The notes beneath the pieces were generated by a model. It ran no database searches and had not been told where the DNA came from. It saw only the letters and a list, made by a program, of their open reading frames with translations. DNA of 23,764 bases, taken from assembly GCA_002751075.1 (NCBI GenBank), contig NAOQ01000750.1, positions 1-23,764 on the forward strand, in the 5' to 3' direction. Numbering within the stretch: the first letter of the stretch is position 1; every line of letters starts with the position of its first letter. Shown here piece after piece: positions 1-10,842 of this stretch. The DNA is from Ichthyophonus hoferi. Lineage: Eukaryota > Opisthokonta > Ichthyosporea > Ichthyophonida > Ichthyophonidae. The position numbers were made by a program, and so were the translations under genes.

Positions 1-23
1 TAATTGCGTATGATGTAATAATT

Positions 24-400
24 GTAATAATAAAATCTAATGTATTTGCAATACAGAGATTTTAACAGACAGTTGACTAAAATTTATGAGTGCATTAAAC
101 TTATAGTTTGTATAAAGATTATTAGATTGGTTTATCAATGCCCTTCATCAAGTATAAATTAGATATTGGTCAATCAACTTCATCAAGCATGGCTTTTGGT
201 ATTAGCCAATCCATTTCGTTGAGATTTAAATTAGGCTCTCATCAATTGATTTCAAGATTGAATATAATATTTTCTTGCTGGCTCGCATATGTTAATATGT
301 CACTAAATAAATAATTATTATATTTTAGCATATATAAGAAGAATCGTAAATAATAAAATTTAATGTGCAATTGTAAATATAGACGATTTTAACATATTGA
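24..400 (+). repeat. Diverged direct repeat pair, about 320 bp apart
   Basis: Positions 24-70 and 346-400 read as two diverged copies of one unit. Both run from a GTAAxTAATAAAATyTAATGT block to a GATTTTAACA block with small insertions between. By eye roughly three quarters of positions agree. The origin is unknown; it may be an old local duplication. Confidence 0.4.
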
Positions 401-421
401 AGATAAGATTGTGTATTTTTA

Positions 422-476
422 GATCTATTTCTATTGGTGATAAAATTACACATATGTTGATCTACTTCTATTGGTG
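422..476 (+). repeat. Two copies of an 18-bp direct repeat
   Basis: GATCTATTTCTATTGGTG at 422-439 recurs at 459-476 with one mismatch, 37 bp apart. Each copy carries an ATTGG pentamer. The sequence around 130-250 also shows loosely repeated CTTCATCAAG and TTAAATTAG blocks at a similar spacing, so this may be a decayed tandem array. Confidence 0.45.
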
Positions 477-2169
477 TGTTGTTATAGTCTTTAGAGAAAA
501 ACTATCATCAGGCAAACTAAATGAACATATTTTTAGATGAACCATGCATGATTCCAAGTTGGTAGTAACACAACGTCCTTACAATAGATATATTTATTTG
601 TCAATTCCATAGAATACAAGACACATACTAAATGAAATAATTAGCTATACAGCCAATCGCATTAGGATACAATAGCACTGGATCATTATGGATAAGATAA
701 GATGATTCTAGTGGCTCTCAGACGTCTTCTGTGAACTGCACTTATCGCAACACCCACATAATATTAAAGTAATAAAAGTGTTCATACCAGAGCCTAATGC
801 AAACTGGCACAGACATTTACGGTTGTGATTCCATTCATTAACAAATATTTCACAAATGACGAATATCTAGTGGTAGTTGCTTTGTTTCTCTTGACAAGAT
901 GATTTTGGCTCTCTAAATACAAAATATATTCACTGCGTGTGTTCTTCATAGTTACGTATTTGTTACATATCAAAATATCTATCAAGGATACTATTCAACA
1001 AAGTACAACTGATAGTAAACTGAACTATTTTTAAAATCATTGTAGCTGTATGTCTATAGTGTAAATACTCTTGATCCTGCCAATAAGATATTCTGTATAT
1101 AATAACTAGGTTACTTCAGGTTCTAGATAAAATTGTTTAATTAAGAGCTGGCCTTGTTACAACTGGTTTGATTAATTTGTTCTTATTATGGTTAGTATTA
1201 ATATCCAAGAACAGGTAATTACTAATATGTTTGTGGGAGGGGATACTAATACGCAAAGGGCTATGCAAATGAGTTGTATATCTTCAGCAAACATAGTATC
1301 TTGTCATTATAGCTGTTGCTCAGATGCTAAATCTTTTATGAATTTATTAGGTACAATCACATCACAAGCTGGCTGGGAGAATTTGTACTTGAGTGAGTGT
1401 TTTAGTTGAAAGGACTTACTGTGCCTGTTCAATTTGTGAATTTTATAGTGTCAAATTTATTTTCCTTTCTCCACGAAAGTCTTTACTAAGCTACAACCAC
1501 ACTTGGAAGTAATACAAAGAACAATAAACTATTGAACTTATTTTCTATATCTTGACCCATCGTTTAAATACTAAATAATTACCTGTTCATCTGAGTTATC
1601 CAGTACCTATTTTAGTTTAGCTAGTACAGTGTACCAACATGGATTAGCACACTGGTTTAGCAGTTCCAGTCTCATTGCATGACCTGGATTGGAATCAGTG
1701 GTTTGATCTTTAATGCGTGATGTGGATAAAACCAAGTCGGTGGTTCCAATCTTACAATTGATCCAGGTTGGGATGGGTCGCCCGTACAACTCTTACAGAT
1801 TGAGCGTTCCTTACAATTTACAATTTACCAGAATAAACTATTTAAGATGATAGCTGGATTCTGACACATAGAGAAGCTATGAGTGTGGGTTTAACATAAT
1901 AGTGGGATGGATCTGGATGGCTTGAAGGATATATGCTTACATAAGAATCAAACTCCCTTTAGAATCTCATATCCTAAAAAAATAATGTGAAGTTGCTAAT
2001 GTGAGATTTGAATCTGGGTATAGTGTTTTTTCATAAAAGTAGCCCACTGAACATAAACAAGGCAGAATCTTCATAAGTTGTTTAATAAACATGATCATAT
2101 TTGAGTATAAAAATATGTTATGGTGGCCTAACATTATGTACACCAAGAGGTTCTATTCAGGTTGGAGTA

Positions 2170-2196
2170 GGCTTTATTTTCTAACAGAATAAAGCC
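2170..2196. repeat. Small perfect hairpin
   Basis: GGCTTTATT at 2170-2178 is exactly complementary to AATAAAGCC at 2188-2196, with a 9-nt loop. No coding region ends nearby, so it is not a terminator of a known gene. It may be part of a miniature inverted-repeat element or chance. Confidence 0.35.
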
Positions 2197-4079
2197 ATAC
2201 TTTTACACCTAGTTACATAATAAATAGGTGGTTCAGCTTTATTATGCCGTTCAACATAAATAGGGTATGAAAGTTTCTCTAAAAGTAGTCATAAGGCGTA
2301 CGTATACTCTGTGTCATTGCGAATGCATATTGGTATAAGGGCTCACCACTTTTATTTCCATAAACTGCCAATAACTAAATTAAATTTGATTTTGGTCCAT
2401 TTATAATCAACTAAAAAAACTTGGAATGTGCTCAAGTTGTTATTTAAAACATATTATCATGCAATTTAGTTTATCAATACCACAAGGAAGTTCTTACACT
2501 CTAAACTGTCAGTTAAGAAGTTCTACTGAATTGGAGTGATTTTCTGAGAAGTCAAGTCTTATATCGTGCTTTAGGCACAGGGCCGGAGCTTTAAAAGAGT
2601 TCTGGCTAGTTTCCCTTACAGAAAAATATCGCAGAATACTCCCAAGGAATTCTACCTCTAGTGATCAGTAAATTCATGCGACCAAAACTTGAGAATTAGT
2701 TAGTTAAAGTGGTAATTGCCAATATGTTACACATAACCAAGCGCATTCAATAAAGGCTTCATAAAAATGACATGAATAACAGAAACGGCTTGGATAATGT
2801 TTTGAGTATAAGGTTCAAATGGAGTTCGAACCTCCTTAACCTATGAGAAAGTATTAAAAATTCTTCTAGTGAATTATAACATAACTATCGGCATCTGGGA
2901 AATAATTCTTTATTATGATTTTAGAGACATGACCAAAAGGCAGAAAAACTTAAGTTTAGTATTGATTCAGGTAGGTAGCGCAATTAATGATGTTATATAT
3001 CCAACTATTACAATGTTTAATGAATATGTAACCAACCTTCTCACTTACTTTAATTTGAAATTCATTCAATCAGATTCCATACACACATTTTTTTTTGATA
3101 ATTGCACAGTAACGGCAAAAGGATTATTTTGACTGTATTATAAATATTCGAGCGTCTAACAGTACAACACTCTGGTGCATATTTCATATTGAACTATGCC
3201 CCTAAACGTCATGTAGGAATGGAAGGCTAAATGACCATGTGGGGTACCCACCTTCCACAGATCAATAGTGATAGCCTGTGTAATAATAGTAGAAAAATAG
3301 ATTTGATTGGAGGTCAAGGTTCACTACTACCAATCATGTGATGTCTACATCACTAATAACCTTTAACATAAAACCAATCCTATTGGAGAAGGTGTTAATT
3401 TGTTAACAATTACACTATAGCTAGAAAGGTGATGATTGATTGGCTGATGCCAAGCATATATAAATAAATATGTGAACACAACCTATGGTCACTGGTTCTA
3501 ATACTGTCTTTGAATGATTATTGGAAGATTGAGTCAATTAAAATAACAATTAATCCATTTAATATGCAATCCTAAGATAAAGATGTCTTTTAACCATGAC
3601 TTAATAGTAGGTAATGGATGACTACTATTAAATTATATTAAGGCAAATCATTGGGCAGTGAGCTTTTAAATATACTTTAATGTATGGGCATTAATCATTC
3701 TCGACCAATAACCACAGGGCATATTATATCACCCTACAATACCTATGTCTCTAGCTCAATGTGACCAATTGTATGAATAGTTATAAATAGATACATAACA
3801 ATTGAATTTTATGCCCAAAAGTTTACAAGAAAAATCAATCTTGTGGGTTAGTAATGCCATTATGTTTTAGTTATAGTCAGTGCTCTTTTAATTATCAATG
3901 GTAGCATAGTATTAAAAAAAATCCAAGGCCAGCCTTGGTGAAACTATTAATATCTTCACATGGCTCTAAAATATTGTAACAGATTCATTGGTTAATATAT
4001 ATATCTTACATAATTATTAATTAGTTAACCACATAGCATTGGCCTATAATCAATATATATATAACCACCAATCATATCA

Positions 4080-5190
4080 TTATCCCAGTAACTCCTTCCT
4101 CCCCTTCATCTTCAAGTAACCATTTAAAATTGGTATAAAGTTCTTCTTCCTAGAGACCAATGAACTGCGGTATACCTCGACAGATCCCGTCTCATTGGTG
4201 GACTGGAGGTGATTCCCATATGCCTGTAGGTTATTGGGTAAGGGAGTATATGAGAGGAGATGATAGGCTGCTACAACTAGTATAGCGGATAGATAGGAAG
4301 TGAACACTAACCAAGCACTGATATCTCCATCTCTCTCTTTCCCTTTCCCACTGTCCATATACCTTTATACTTATAATTGTACATAGTGTGAATCCTGATC
4401 GGTCTACAGTCCAGACGAAACATTAGTCAAATATGGTAATATAATGAACCAAGAGCAATGGTAACCAACCAGTCAACGACTCTTATGAATATTATAATGT
4501 ATACCTGCATATAGATCTTTCTCTCTGGTCCAGGGGCCACTAGGAAAAAAGATTGCAAAGAGATGATGTCAACGATCGCAAAGAATATTAGATCTAGGTG
4601 CTCCTCAGTTTTCAATTGCTGAAGAGCTTTCACAATCTTGTCCTAGCGAATGATATTAGAGTGTTAGTACTTTTAAAATATAAAGGGTATTGAAACAACA
4701 AACCCAAGATGAAAACAAAGCCAGGGAGAGAGATTAAAAAATAACAACCAATGATATGGCCAGGCAGGGAAGGGGGCTCCCACTGCCCCCAATCATCATA
4801 TCCACCTATGCATTACATACCTTCCTACTGACCAATGACATTGGGTCTATTGTCTCTGTGACTGAGAAAGCAAATCGAATATCAGGAGCATGAAGGTAAC
4901 GTTTGACATCGGATCTTACTATATCCTCCTCTTTAACCCCCATTGCCGATTGGTCAATATAACATAATATACTATACTATACTACTATACTATACTATAC
5001 TATATTATACTATACTATATTCTACTATACTATACTATACTATATTCTATTATACTATACTCTACTATACTATACTCTACTATACTATACCTAATATAGC
5101 AGCCATATCTGACTTGTGGTGAAACATATCCAATGCAAAGCGATCATAATCACCGAGCGTACTGATTGGCTGTAAGATTTTAATGGCTTT
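4080..5190 (-). CDS. DHHA2-domain exons of the pyrophosphatase-like gene
   Basis: Four exons encode the C-terminal DHHA2 substrate-binding domain. Exon 5091-5190 includes DYDRFALDMFHHKSD. Exon 4821-4930 includes EDIVRSDVKRY and a beta strand rich in aromatic residues, ending SLVSRK. Exon 4505-4642 holds the typical ALQQLKTEEHLDLIFFAIVD strand-helix. The final exon holds VSRKKNFIPIL. SRKK is the conserved loop that grips pyrophosphate in family II enzymes. The stop is TAA at 4082-4080. The acceptor of exon 5091-5190 is set at TATCGCAG because an earlier AG would bring an in-frame stop. The acceptor at 4930 (TTAAAG) lacks a pyrimidine tract and was chosen because it keeps phase and domain spacing. 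Confidence 0.8.
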
Positions 5191-8100
5191 CTGCGATAGG
5201 TCAACCATAGATTAGGGATCTATAACCAACTATATTAGGCATTTTTATTGGTTATTACTAATTTTTTAAAATAAACCTTTATACGTCCCAAGATATAGGA
5301 AGTGAGCATGATTAAGAAAAGCATTGCCTAATCAAAAACTTAGGAAAAGAGAGAGATCACATGAGATGACATCATAATAACACCATATATAGCTATTAAA
5401 AGATCTCTTACTTTGTCTGCCTCTGTAGTGGTTGGCCCCTTAAGGTTTCTATTTATAGGACAGGATAGGGTGATTAACACTAATTAATTAATTAGCCCAG
5501 ATCTACATTATGATAGGATGATAGGTAGGATAGGGGGTTATATATAGAAAGGGATAGGATTGGGTGGAGCTGATGGTGGCCCTGTAAGAGAAAGAGGCAG
5601 GGTAACTATGGTAACCAGGTAGCCAGGGAACCAGCAAAATCACACTATAGAGTTTAATACCCTGATCCACTGGTAGTCGTATAATGTTATGCTACTATAT
5701 ATAGTAATATTACTATAGCTCACCAATCAGAAGAATGCATAAGGCCACCAATAGTATACCTTCCTTTATCTATTATCCAATCCTATCTCTATAATCTACC
5801 TTCCATGCAATAAACTACCAATCAAGACATCAAATGTACAGCAGATCTAGATAGGGTCCTATCTATTGGGTAATATTGGCCAGCCATATCTGCATATAGC
5901 TGCCTATATATAAATATACGAGTTAAGGTATTGGGCTATATTTTATAGATTATCAAATTAGCCTATCAAACCACTTACAGTGTATCAGATATTATTCCCG
6001 CCAGTAAGCAATCAGCAACAGATTTCTTGATTGGTTGATTATATTGCTGAAACAAGAAAGTGAACACTGTACAAGTGGAGCCCCATGGTTGGATGATTAT
6101 CATGCGAGGGGTATGCATGACGTAGGGATTACCTAATATGGGACTAGGTGGGTTAACATAAGGAGGGAGATATCTATATATAGAGCTGTTTAATACACCA
6201 ATAGGAAGGTCAGATTAAAGGCATACAAAATTATGGTATAAGATCATCTGATCATGGCACTATGTGACTGGTCAGACTGTGATTGCATTATATTGCCTAA
6301 CATGGTAGCCTACTAGAATGATCATAGGATTAAGCAATAGGAGAAAGAGAGGGTGAAAGAGAATCTAAGAGGATATAGACCAATAAACACATAGTAAGTT
6401 ATAATAAAGAAATAGGATTGTCGGAGGAATAAAGAGAGATAGAATAGACCAATAGATGCATAAATATATAGTTACATACATACAGATATTACTATATATA
6501 GATATACATGCCTAGTAGCTGGTGGTGATCTATAATTCCCACCACTCTATCAGGGTCAGCCCCCAATGGGATCTTATCTACCTGATTATGGTCCACCATG
6601 AACCAATCATAGCCTGGTTATAAACGGATTAAATGTTAGTGCACCTGATACTATACTGTATATAGATTAATACAGGAGAGCCAATGACATGGTTAGGTCT
6701 ATCAATCTATTAATAGGTAATAGCTATCTATATATACAAATAGCTTTATTGGATAGTATAATTATACCATTCAGTTATTAGACCAATAAGATATAAGATA
6801 TTAGCATTACCTACCAAACAGCGATGGATCATTGCTAGGGACCAATGGGGGGAGGTGCAGTTTATCCCATATATAGGCAACATCACGTGGGTGAGGAGGA
6901 GGGGAGATGGAGGGGATGCCACCTAGAGACAGGATAGGATATGATTGGATAGGATAGGATATATTTAGATATGACATCATAATGACATCCCCAATCATAT
7001 ATTTACTTTTTGGTATCTTCCCCTAAGCTACGCTATTGCTTCACATAAGATAATAATAACAGTAATTAGCCATAAATAATAATTATTTAATAGTAATAAT
7101 AATAATAATTAATACTAATTAATAATTAATAAGCAACAACAACAACAACACGACTAATAGTCTAATAGTAAGTCATTTAATGCACTCTACCAAACAGTTG
7201 ACTGGCTGCATAAGCACTACAGGCTGAATCTACGTCACTGCCCTTGTGGCCCACAAACACTGTATTAGGAAAGGAGGGGAGAGGTGACCCTGGAGGCATA
7301 ATTAATTGCTAATTAATAATAAATTCAAGGCAGGCACAGGGTTAATTAATGGTAATTAAAGAATAATAAATGGTAGCGAAAAGATAGGGCCAGAGGCGTC
7401 ATCATGTTATAGTTCATGGCGTATGGTGGTAGCCAATCACAGGATAGATAGACTTTAGGAAAAGGCAAGAGGGAACAATAAAAATAAAAATTAGTAGATA
7501 GGGGCATAATAGAGTATAGGAGGATATATATAGTATAGTATATCTCCATAGCAACAACGGGCTATATATATATTAATGATTGGTGCAATCAATGGGAAAT
7601 GAAAGAAGAATGAGAGAATAATAGATAATAATTGCAATGAATTAAAATATAAGATAGGTTTGTGATGGGTGAAAGAGAGACATTTGATTGGTGGCTGATA
7701 TCAGGTGATATTAGCTATGAGAGTAATCATTGGTGGGTTGTAGTGTGTGTTTATTGGTTATCTTGTAAACAATAGAGAGTGTGTATTGGATAAGAGATAG
7801 ACGGGGGTGATAAGGGATTATGGACCATATATAGAAGGTGGGACATGCGAAACCATAAATAGATCTGTCTGCTGATTGGATTAGTTATATATATCATGTA
7901 CCTTATACGGTATAAGTAGTATCAGTCAATCACCTACCGTTCTGTCCATATGTACGCCACTGAGCCAAGGTCCAAATCATCAATAGCAGAACAAGACCTA
8001 GATAGGGATAATGGTTGGTCGGTATATATAGTAGGGTGTTCATGTACTATTAATAGTGGGATGTAAGCCTACAGACATATGTGCCAGGGAAGTTGGTGAT

Positions 8101-9521
8101 AGGCAAATATAAATAGAACCTACCGTACGCCACCCTGGATAATGTCCTCCAATTATATCCAGGACTTCCTTGGAGCCACTTAGTGACCTGATTCCAGACC
8201 CCTTAGATTTAATAATAATCTCCCTAGACAACGAGGTATATATACGTCATAATCTCATTGGCCTATTGCGCACCCCCTCTCCAATCATCTTAGACATAGC
8301 AGCAGTAGTCTATTCGTACTGGTATATGGAATCTACTTTTATCCTCTCTAGATATATACTTACTTTTATTTTTATATTGCGCCAATACAAAACCACAGTC
8401 CTGTGGTAGACCAACAGGATGTTAGCACCCACATGATCACCTCATCAACCATATAAGGAAACTATGCACTGCATAATTAACCATATAAAGGTATTAATAT
8501 GATAATACATATAAGGAAAAAATAGAGTAATTAACTATTCATCATATATAGATATGCATGGAGGGTGATGATTAGGTACAGAAGGACGGAGAGAGAGGAG
8601 AAAATTAAAAGAGTGTGTGCTATTGGTTTAGAATCATTTGAATGCCTATATATAGGTATATATAAAAACCCCATTCCAAGTCAGACAGGTCTAACCATTC
8701 ATAGTAGCCTATGTATCAGCCAATCACTATACCCCTTTATATATCTATTTATAGTCAGCTAATACCTTGGAGTTTTAAACTTGGCCTGGTTCAAGGCAGG
8801 CCAGGACCTACTTTCAGATGAACGCCCTATATTAGGAAGGAGAGGACAGAATATGATTGGTGAGTTATCACAAGTTGGAAGGGAAGATAAGCGAAGAAGG
8901 GAATGATGGGCAGCCAATAGGAACAGAGAGACAGTACACAGACTATATATAGACTACCAATCATAACCTACCATTAAATCTAGGTAGGGCTGTTAGTAAG
9001 GTGGCGCTGGGGCTATGTTCCAGGGTGGGCTACAAGGTGATTGGTTAGTAATTATAATATACCATTTCATTATAACATTATAATCCTCATCTAGAATTGG
9101 AGCACACCTTAGGACCAGACAGGGAGACCTGGGACAGATCTCGTACTTATTATAATAACTACATGTTATTGGTCAATATTAATGTTAAAAGATAGAGGTA
9201 TACAGCTAGGTATAGTTATAATTTTAAACCCACTTTTAAATTATAATAACCCATCATTTCACCCATCCCATGAAAGTCTTTTCTAAGCCTGAGGCTACAA
9301 TATGGATATATTATTGGTTAGGAGGGAAAGGACCAATCACTAGCTAATAATACGTCACAGGAGGGAAGGGAAGGAAAGAGATTGGATAAGATAAAGTACG
9401 GGTATAAATAGTCATATATAGATAGATAACCAAACCTTATATTTTAAATATTTTAACCTACCCTTTTTAGTGGTGATCTTTCCAAATATGCAAAGTCTAC
9501 AAAACTTCTACTCCTCTCCAT
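4080..9521 (-). CDS. DHH-DHHA2 phosphoesterase, family II pyrophosphatase-like, 16 coding exons
   Basis: The encoded enzyme probably hydrolyses pyrophosphate or short polyphosphate with a divalent-metal cluster in a soluble compartment. Exons in transcription order: 9462-9521, 9108-9128, 8972-9029, 8766-8826, 8124-8223, 7938-7959, 7191-7259, 6815-6922, 6512-6613, 5979-6132, 5412-5448, 5277-5327, 5091-5190, 4821-4930, 4505-4642 and 4080-4223. They total 1,335 nt, exactly 445 codons including the TAA stop, and phases agree at all 15 junctions. The product is 444 aa: a Ser-rich N-terminal extension to about residue 107, a DHH domain about 108-281 and a DHHA2 domain about 290-440. Visible motifs are GHK with D116 and D118, D174-H175, D195-H196-H197, GSTC 218-221, SDT 249-251, PTTTEAD, KSD 307-309 and SRKK 421-424. 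These are the known metal and phosphate ligands of family II pyrophosphatases. PPX1/prune exopolyphosphatases are the nearest alternative, but they usually carry Asn where this protein has H112. The least certain borders are 4930 (weak acceptor) and 6512 (GC donor). Confidence 0.85.
4967..5090 (-). repeat. TATAC pentanucleotide array inside an intron
   Basis: A roughly 124-bp imperfect array of TATAC units, with occasional TATTC or CTAC variants, fills most of the intron between exons 5091-5190 and 4821-4930. On the coding strand the unit is GTATA, and the array begins directly at the 5' splice site, so the donor GTATAG is itself a repeat unit. Confidence 0.85.
5277..7259 (-). CDS. DHH catalytic-domain exons of the pyrophosphatase-like gene
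   Basis: Six exons carry the N-terminal DHH domain. The first (7191-7259) encodes FVGHKGSDVDSACSAYAAS, the motif I loop with H112, D116 and D118. Exon 6815-6922 is a Pro-rich linker. Exon 6512-6613 carries VDHN and the IIDHH signature with a GADPDRVVG lead-in. Exon 5979-6132 carries the QPWGSTCT strand-helix and AGIISDT with D250. Exons 5412-5448 and 5277-5327 carry NLKGPTTTEADK and the following helix. Spacing of the ligands (H-x3-D-x-D, then D, HH, D) matches known family II enzymes, so the metal site looks complete. The gene seems functional: no stops or phase breaks were needed. Confidence 0.88.
6133..6511 (-). other. Probable GC-AG intron
   Basis: The exon carrying the DHH motif ends CTAG and is followed on the coding strand by GCATGT. 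Joining to the acceptor ATATTAG at 6133 restores the frame (G plus GT gives Gly201) and the expected spacing of about 20 residues between DHH and GSTC. A GT donor 4 nt further on, joined to an acceptor at CCTAG, also stays open and would add five residues. The GC-AG reading is preferred on family spacing. Confidence 0.5.
7092..7150. repeat. AAT and AAC trinucleotide microsatellite
   Basis: About 16 bp of AAT-type repeats, then mixed TAAT, then AAC units sit in the intron between exons 6815-6922 and 7191-7259. This is simple sequence with no coding sense. Confidence 0.8.
7938..9521 (-). CDS. N-terminal extension exons of the DHH-DHHA2 gene
   Basis: Six exons (60, 21, 58, 61, 100 and 22 nt) encode about 107 residues before the first metal-binding motif. 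The start is ATG at 9521-9519, beginning MERSRSFVDF. The segment is rich in Ser, Pro, Arg and Lys and looks disordered, then becomes more structured around SLSGSKEVLDIIGGHYPGW. Four of the six donors are GTAGGT. The 21-nt and 22-nt exons are supported only by clean borders and by phase. Bacterial family II pyrophosphatases begin almost at the GHK motif, so this part is extra. It could be a targeting or regulatory tail. An alternative start is ATG at 7980-7978, read through an upstream-extended sixth exon, which would give only 14 residues before the core. No known domain recognised. Confidence 0.65.
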
Positions 9522-9712
9522 AGCCAATCAGAGTCAAGATGAAAAAGGGAGTCAATCAATTCTGTTGCATTTATTAACTACCCAATTAGATTACAAAGAA
9601 TATCTTGCCATCTGATAAGTGATTGTCTAAGAAATAGATCCTCCTATAGATTAGAGCTAATATAGAGTAATATCAGTGGTAGTTACATTAAAAGTCATTA
9701 TAGAAGATAAAC
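9522..9712 (-). promoter_or_regulatory. Upstream region of the DHH-DHHA2 gene
   Basis: This is the short space between the inferred ATG (9521) and the ACAT microsatellite. On the minus strand it contains ATTGG within GATTGGCT directly before the ATG and a second ATTGG near 9,580. No clear TATA box is seen. A non-coding first exon further upstream is possible. CCAAT/ATTGG is so common throughout that these sites cannot be called promoter boxes with confidence. Confidence 0.25.
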
Positions 9713-10080
9713 ACATACATACATATATTCAAACATACAAACCTAGATACAAGCATACAAACAAACATACATACATACATACATATATGCAAACATACAA
9801 ACATACCAAGATACATACATACATACATACATGCATACAAACAAACATGCATACATACATACATACGTACATACATACATACATACATGCATACAAACAA
9901 ACAAACATACATACATACATATATGCAAACATACAAACATACAAACATACAAACATACAAACATACAAACATACGTAAAATCATACATACATGCCTGCAT
10001 ACATAATATTATAGATTCTATCATACATACATACTAGTATACATATATACAAACATACAAACATAGATACACATATACAC
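9713..10080. repeat. ACAT tetranucleotide microsatellite with CAAACATA variants
   Basis: About 370 bp of ACAT repeats with interspersed CAAACATA and GCATACAAACAAA blocks, partly in a higher-order pattern. It keeps several frames open on both strands, giving His-Thr-Tyr or Cys-Met-Tyr-Val strings that are artefacts. It lies about 190 bp upstream of the minus-strand gene's ATG. Confidence 0.95.
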
Positions 10081-10842
10081 ACACCTTTCCTCCTCTCTCT
10101 TCCTTATATATGCTTACTGTGAGAGAACATTAACCTTATATGCTAGCCCTAATTTTAAATACAATAGCTAATAGGGTGGCAATAATAGTAGTATAGTATA
10201 TAGTATATAGTATGGCAGGGTAGTCAGTAGAGCATATTATAGTATATTAAGGTATTTCACCTATATATATATATATATGTTTGCTTATTTCTTTGTACAT
10301 ATAAATTTTTATTTATTTATTGGTTTATATATAGATACGTCTCCACTACGGTAAATTATTTTTAATTATACTACTATCCTATTGGACAATGTGGAATTCA
10401 TTTGCACATTAATTAATTATACTGGAAGCCCTAATGAATAATTAACTGGTAATTGATTGTTACAATGAAAGCAAGGCTGTGAGACACATTCATTATTGAA
10501 TTGGTTTCCTTTTTAAAAAGCTTGGTGTTATTGTTAATAAGTCAATAATTTTAAAATGTTTAAACGATTATCTATTAACCAATACTTATAGTAGATCCAG
10601 ATCACTTCACTGAGTGACATATATTATAGATGGATAAGATTCCTACTTAGGATTGTTACCCAATAGGACAATAGGAGGCAAGAATGACTCTTATTGGCTG
10701 GTAAAATGATTTTAAGTATTAGATACCAAGATGTCCACCAATAAAATAGAGCCTTAATGCTATTACTACTGGTTTTAGTGGTGGCCAACAATATAACTAC
10801 ATTAAACTTATAATATACAATATTAATATCGCCTGCACTAAT

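Larger units (their letters stand above)
1..4079. other. AT-rich intergenic DNA
   Basis: No exon-like reading frame is convincing here. The open frames at 794-985, 1188-1409, 1607-1789 and 2869-3132 have no family motif, no codon bias and no splice-consistent neighbours. The stretch holds diverged short direct repeats near its left end, a 9-bp hairpin near 2,170 and many CCAAT/ATTGG pentamers. It lies downstream of the minus-strand pyrophosphatase-like gene that ends at 4,080. I saw no obvious AATAAA signal just after that stop on the minus strand. Confidence 0.5.

Noticed and set aside
1607-2060. tRNA-derived SINE-like A and B box words (near 1,644, 1,740 and 1,985)
   Set aside because: Single loose matches, wrong spacing between boxes, no poly-A or repeat tail, and no second copy seen in the window.
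2812-2840. A tRNA T-arm-like hairpin, GGAG TTCGAAC CTCC
   Set aside because: No matching acceptor stem, D-arm or anticodon arm could be found at tRNA spacing upstream.
5191-5230. An in-frame TAA upstream of MVDLSQ in the DHH gene, suggesting stop-codon reassignment or decay
   Set aside because: An acceptor at TATCGCAG (5,191) skips it with correct phase, and the 887-aa neighbour uses CAA/CAG for Gln with no in-frame TAA or TAG.
9676-10037. Several open frames on both strands giving His-Thr-Tyr or Cys-Met-Tyr-Val strings
   Set aside because: All are translations of the ACAT microsatellite, which has no stops in most frames.
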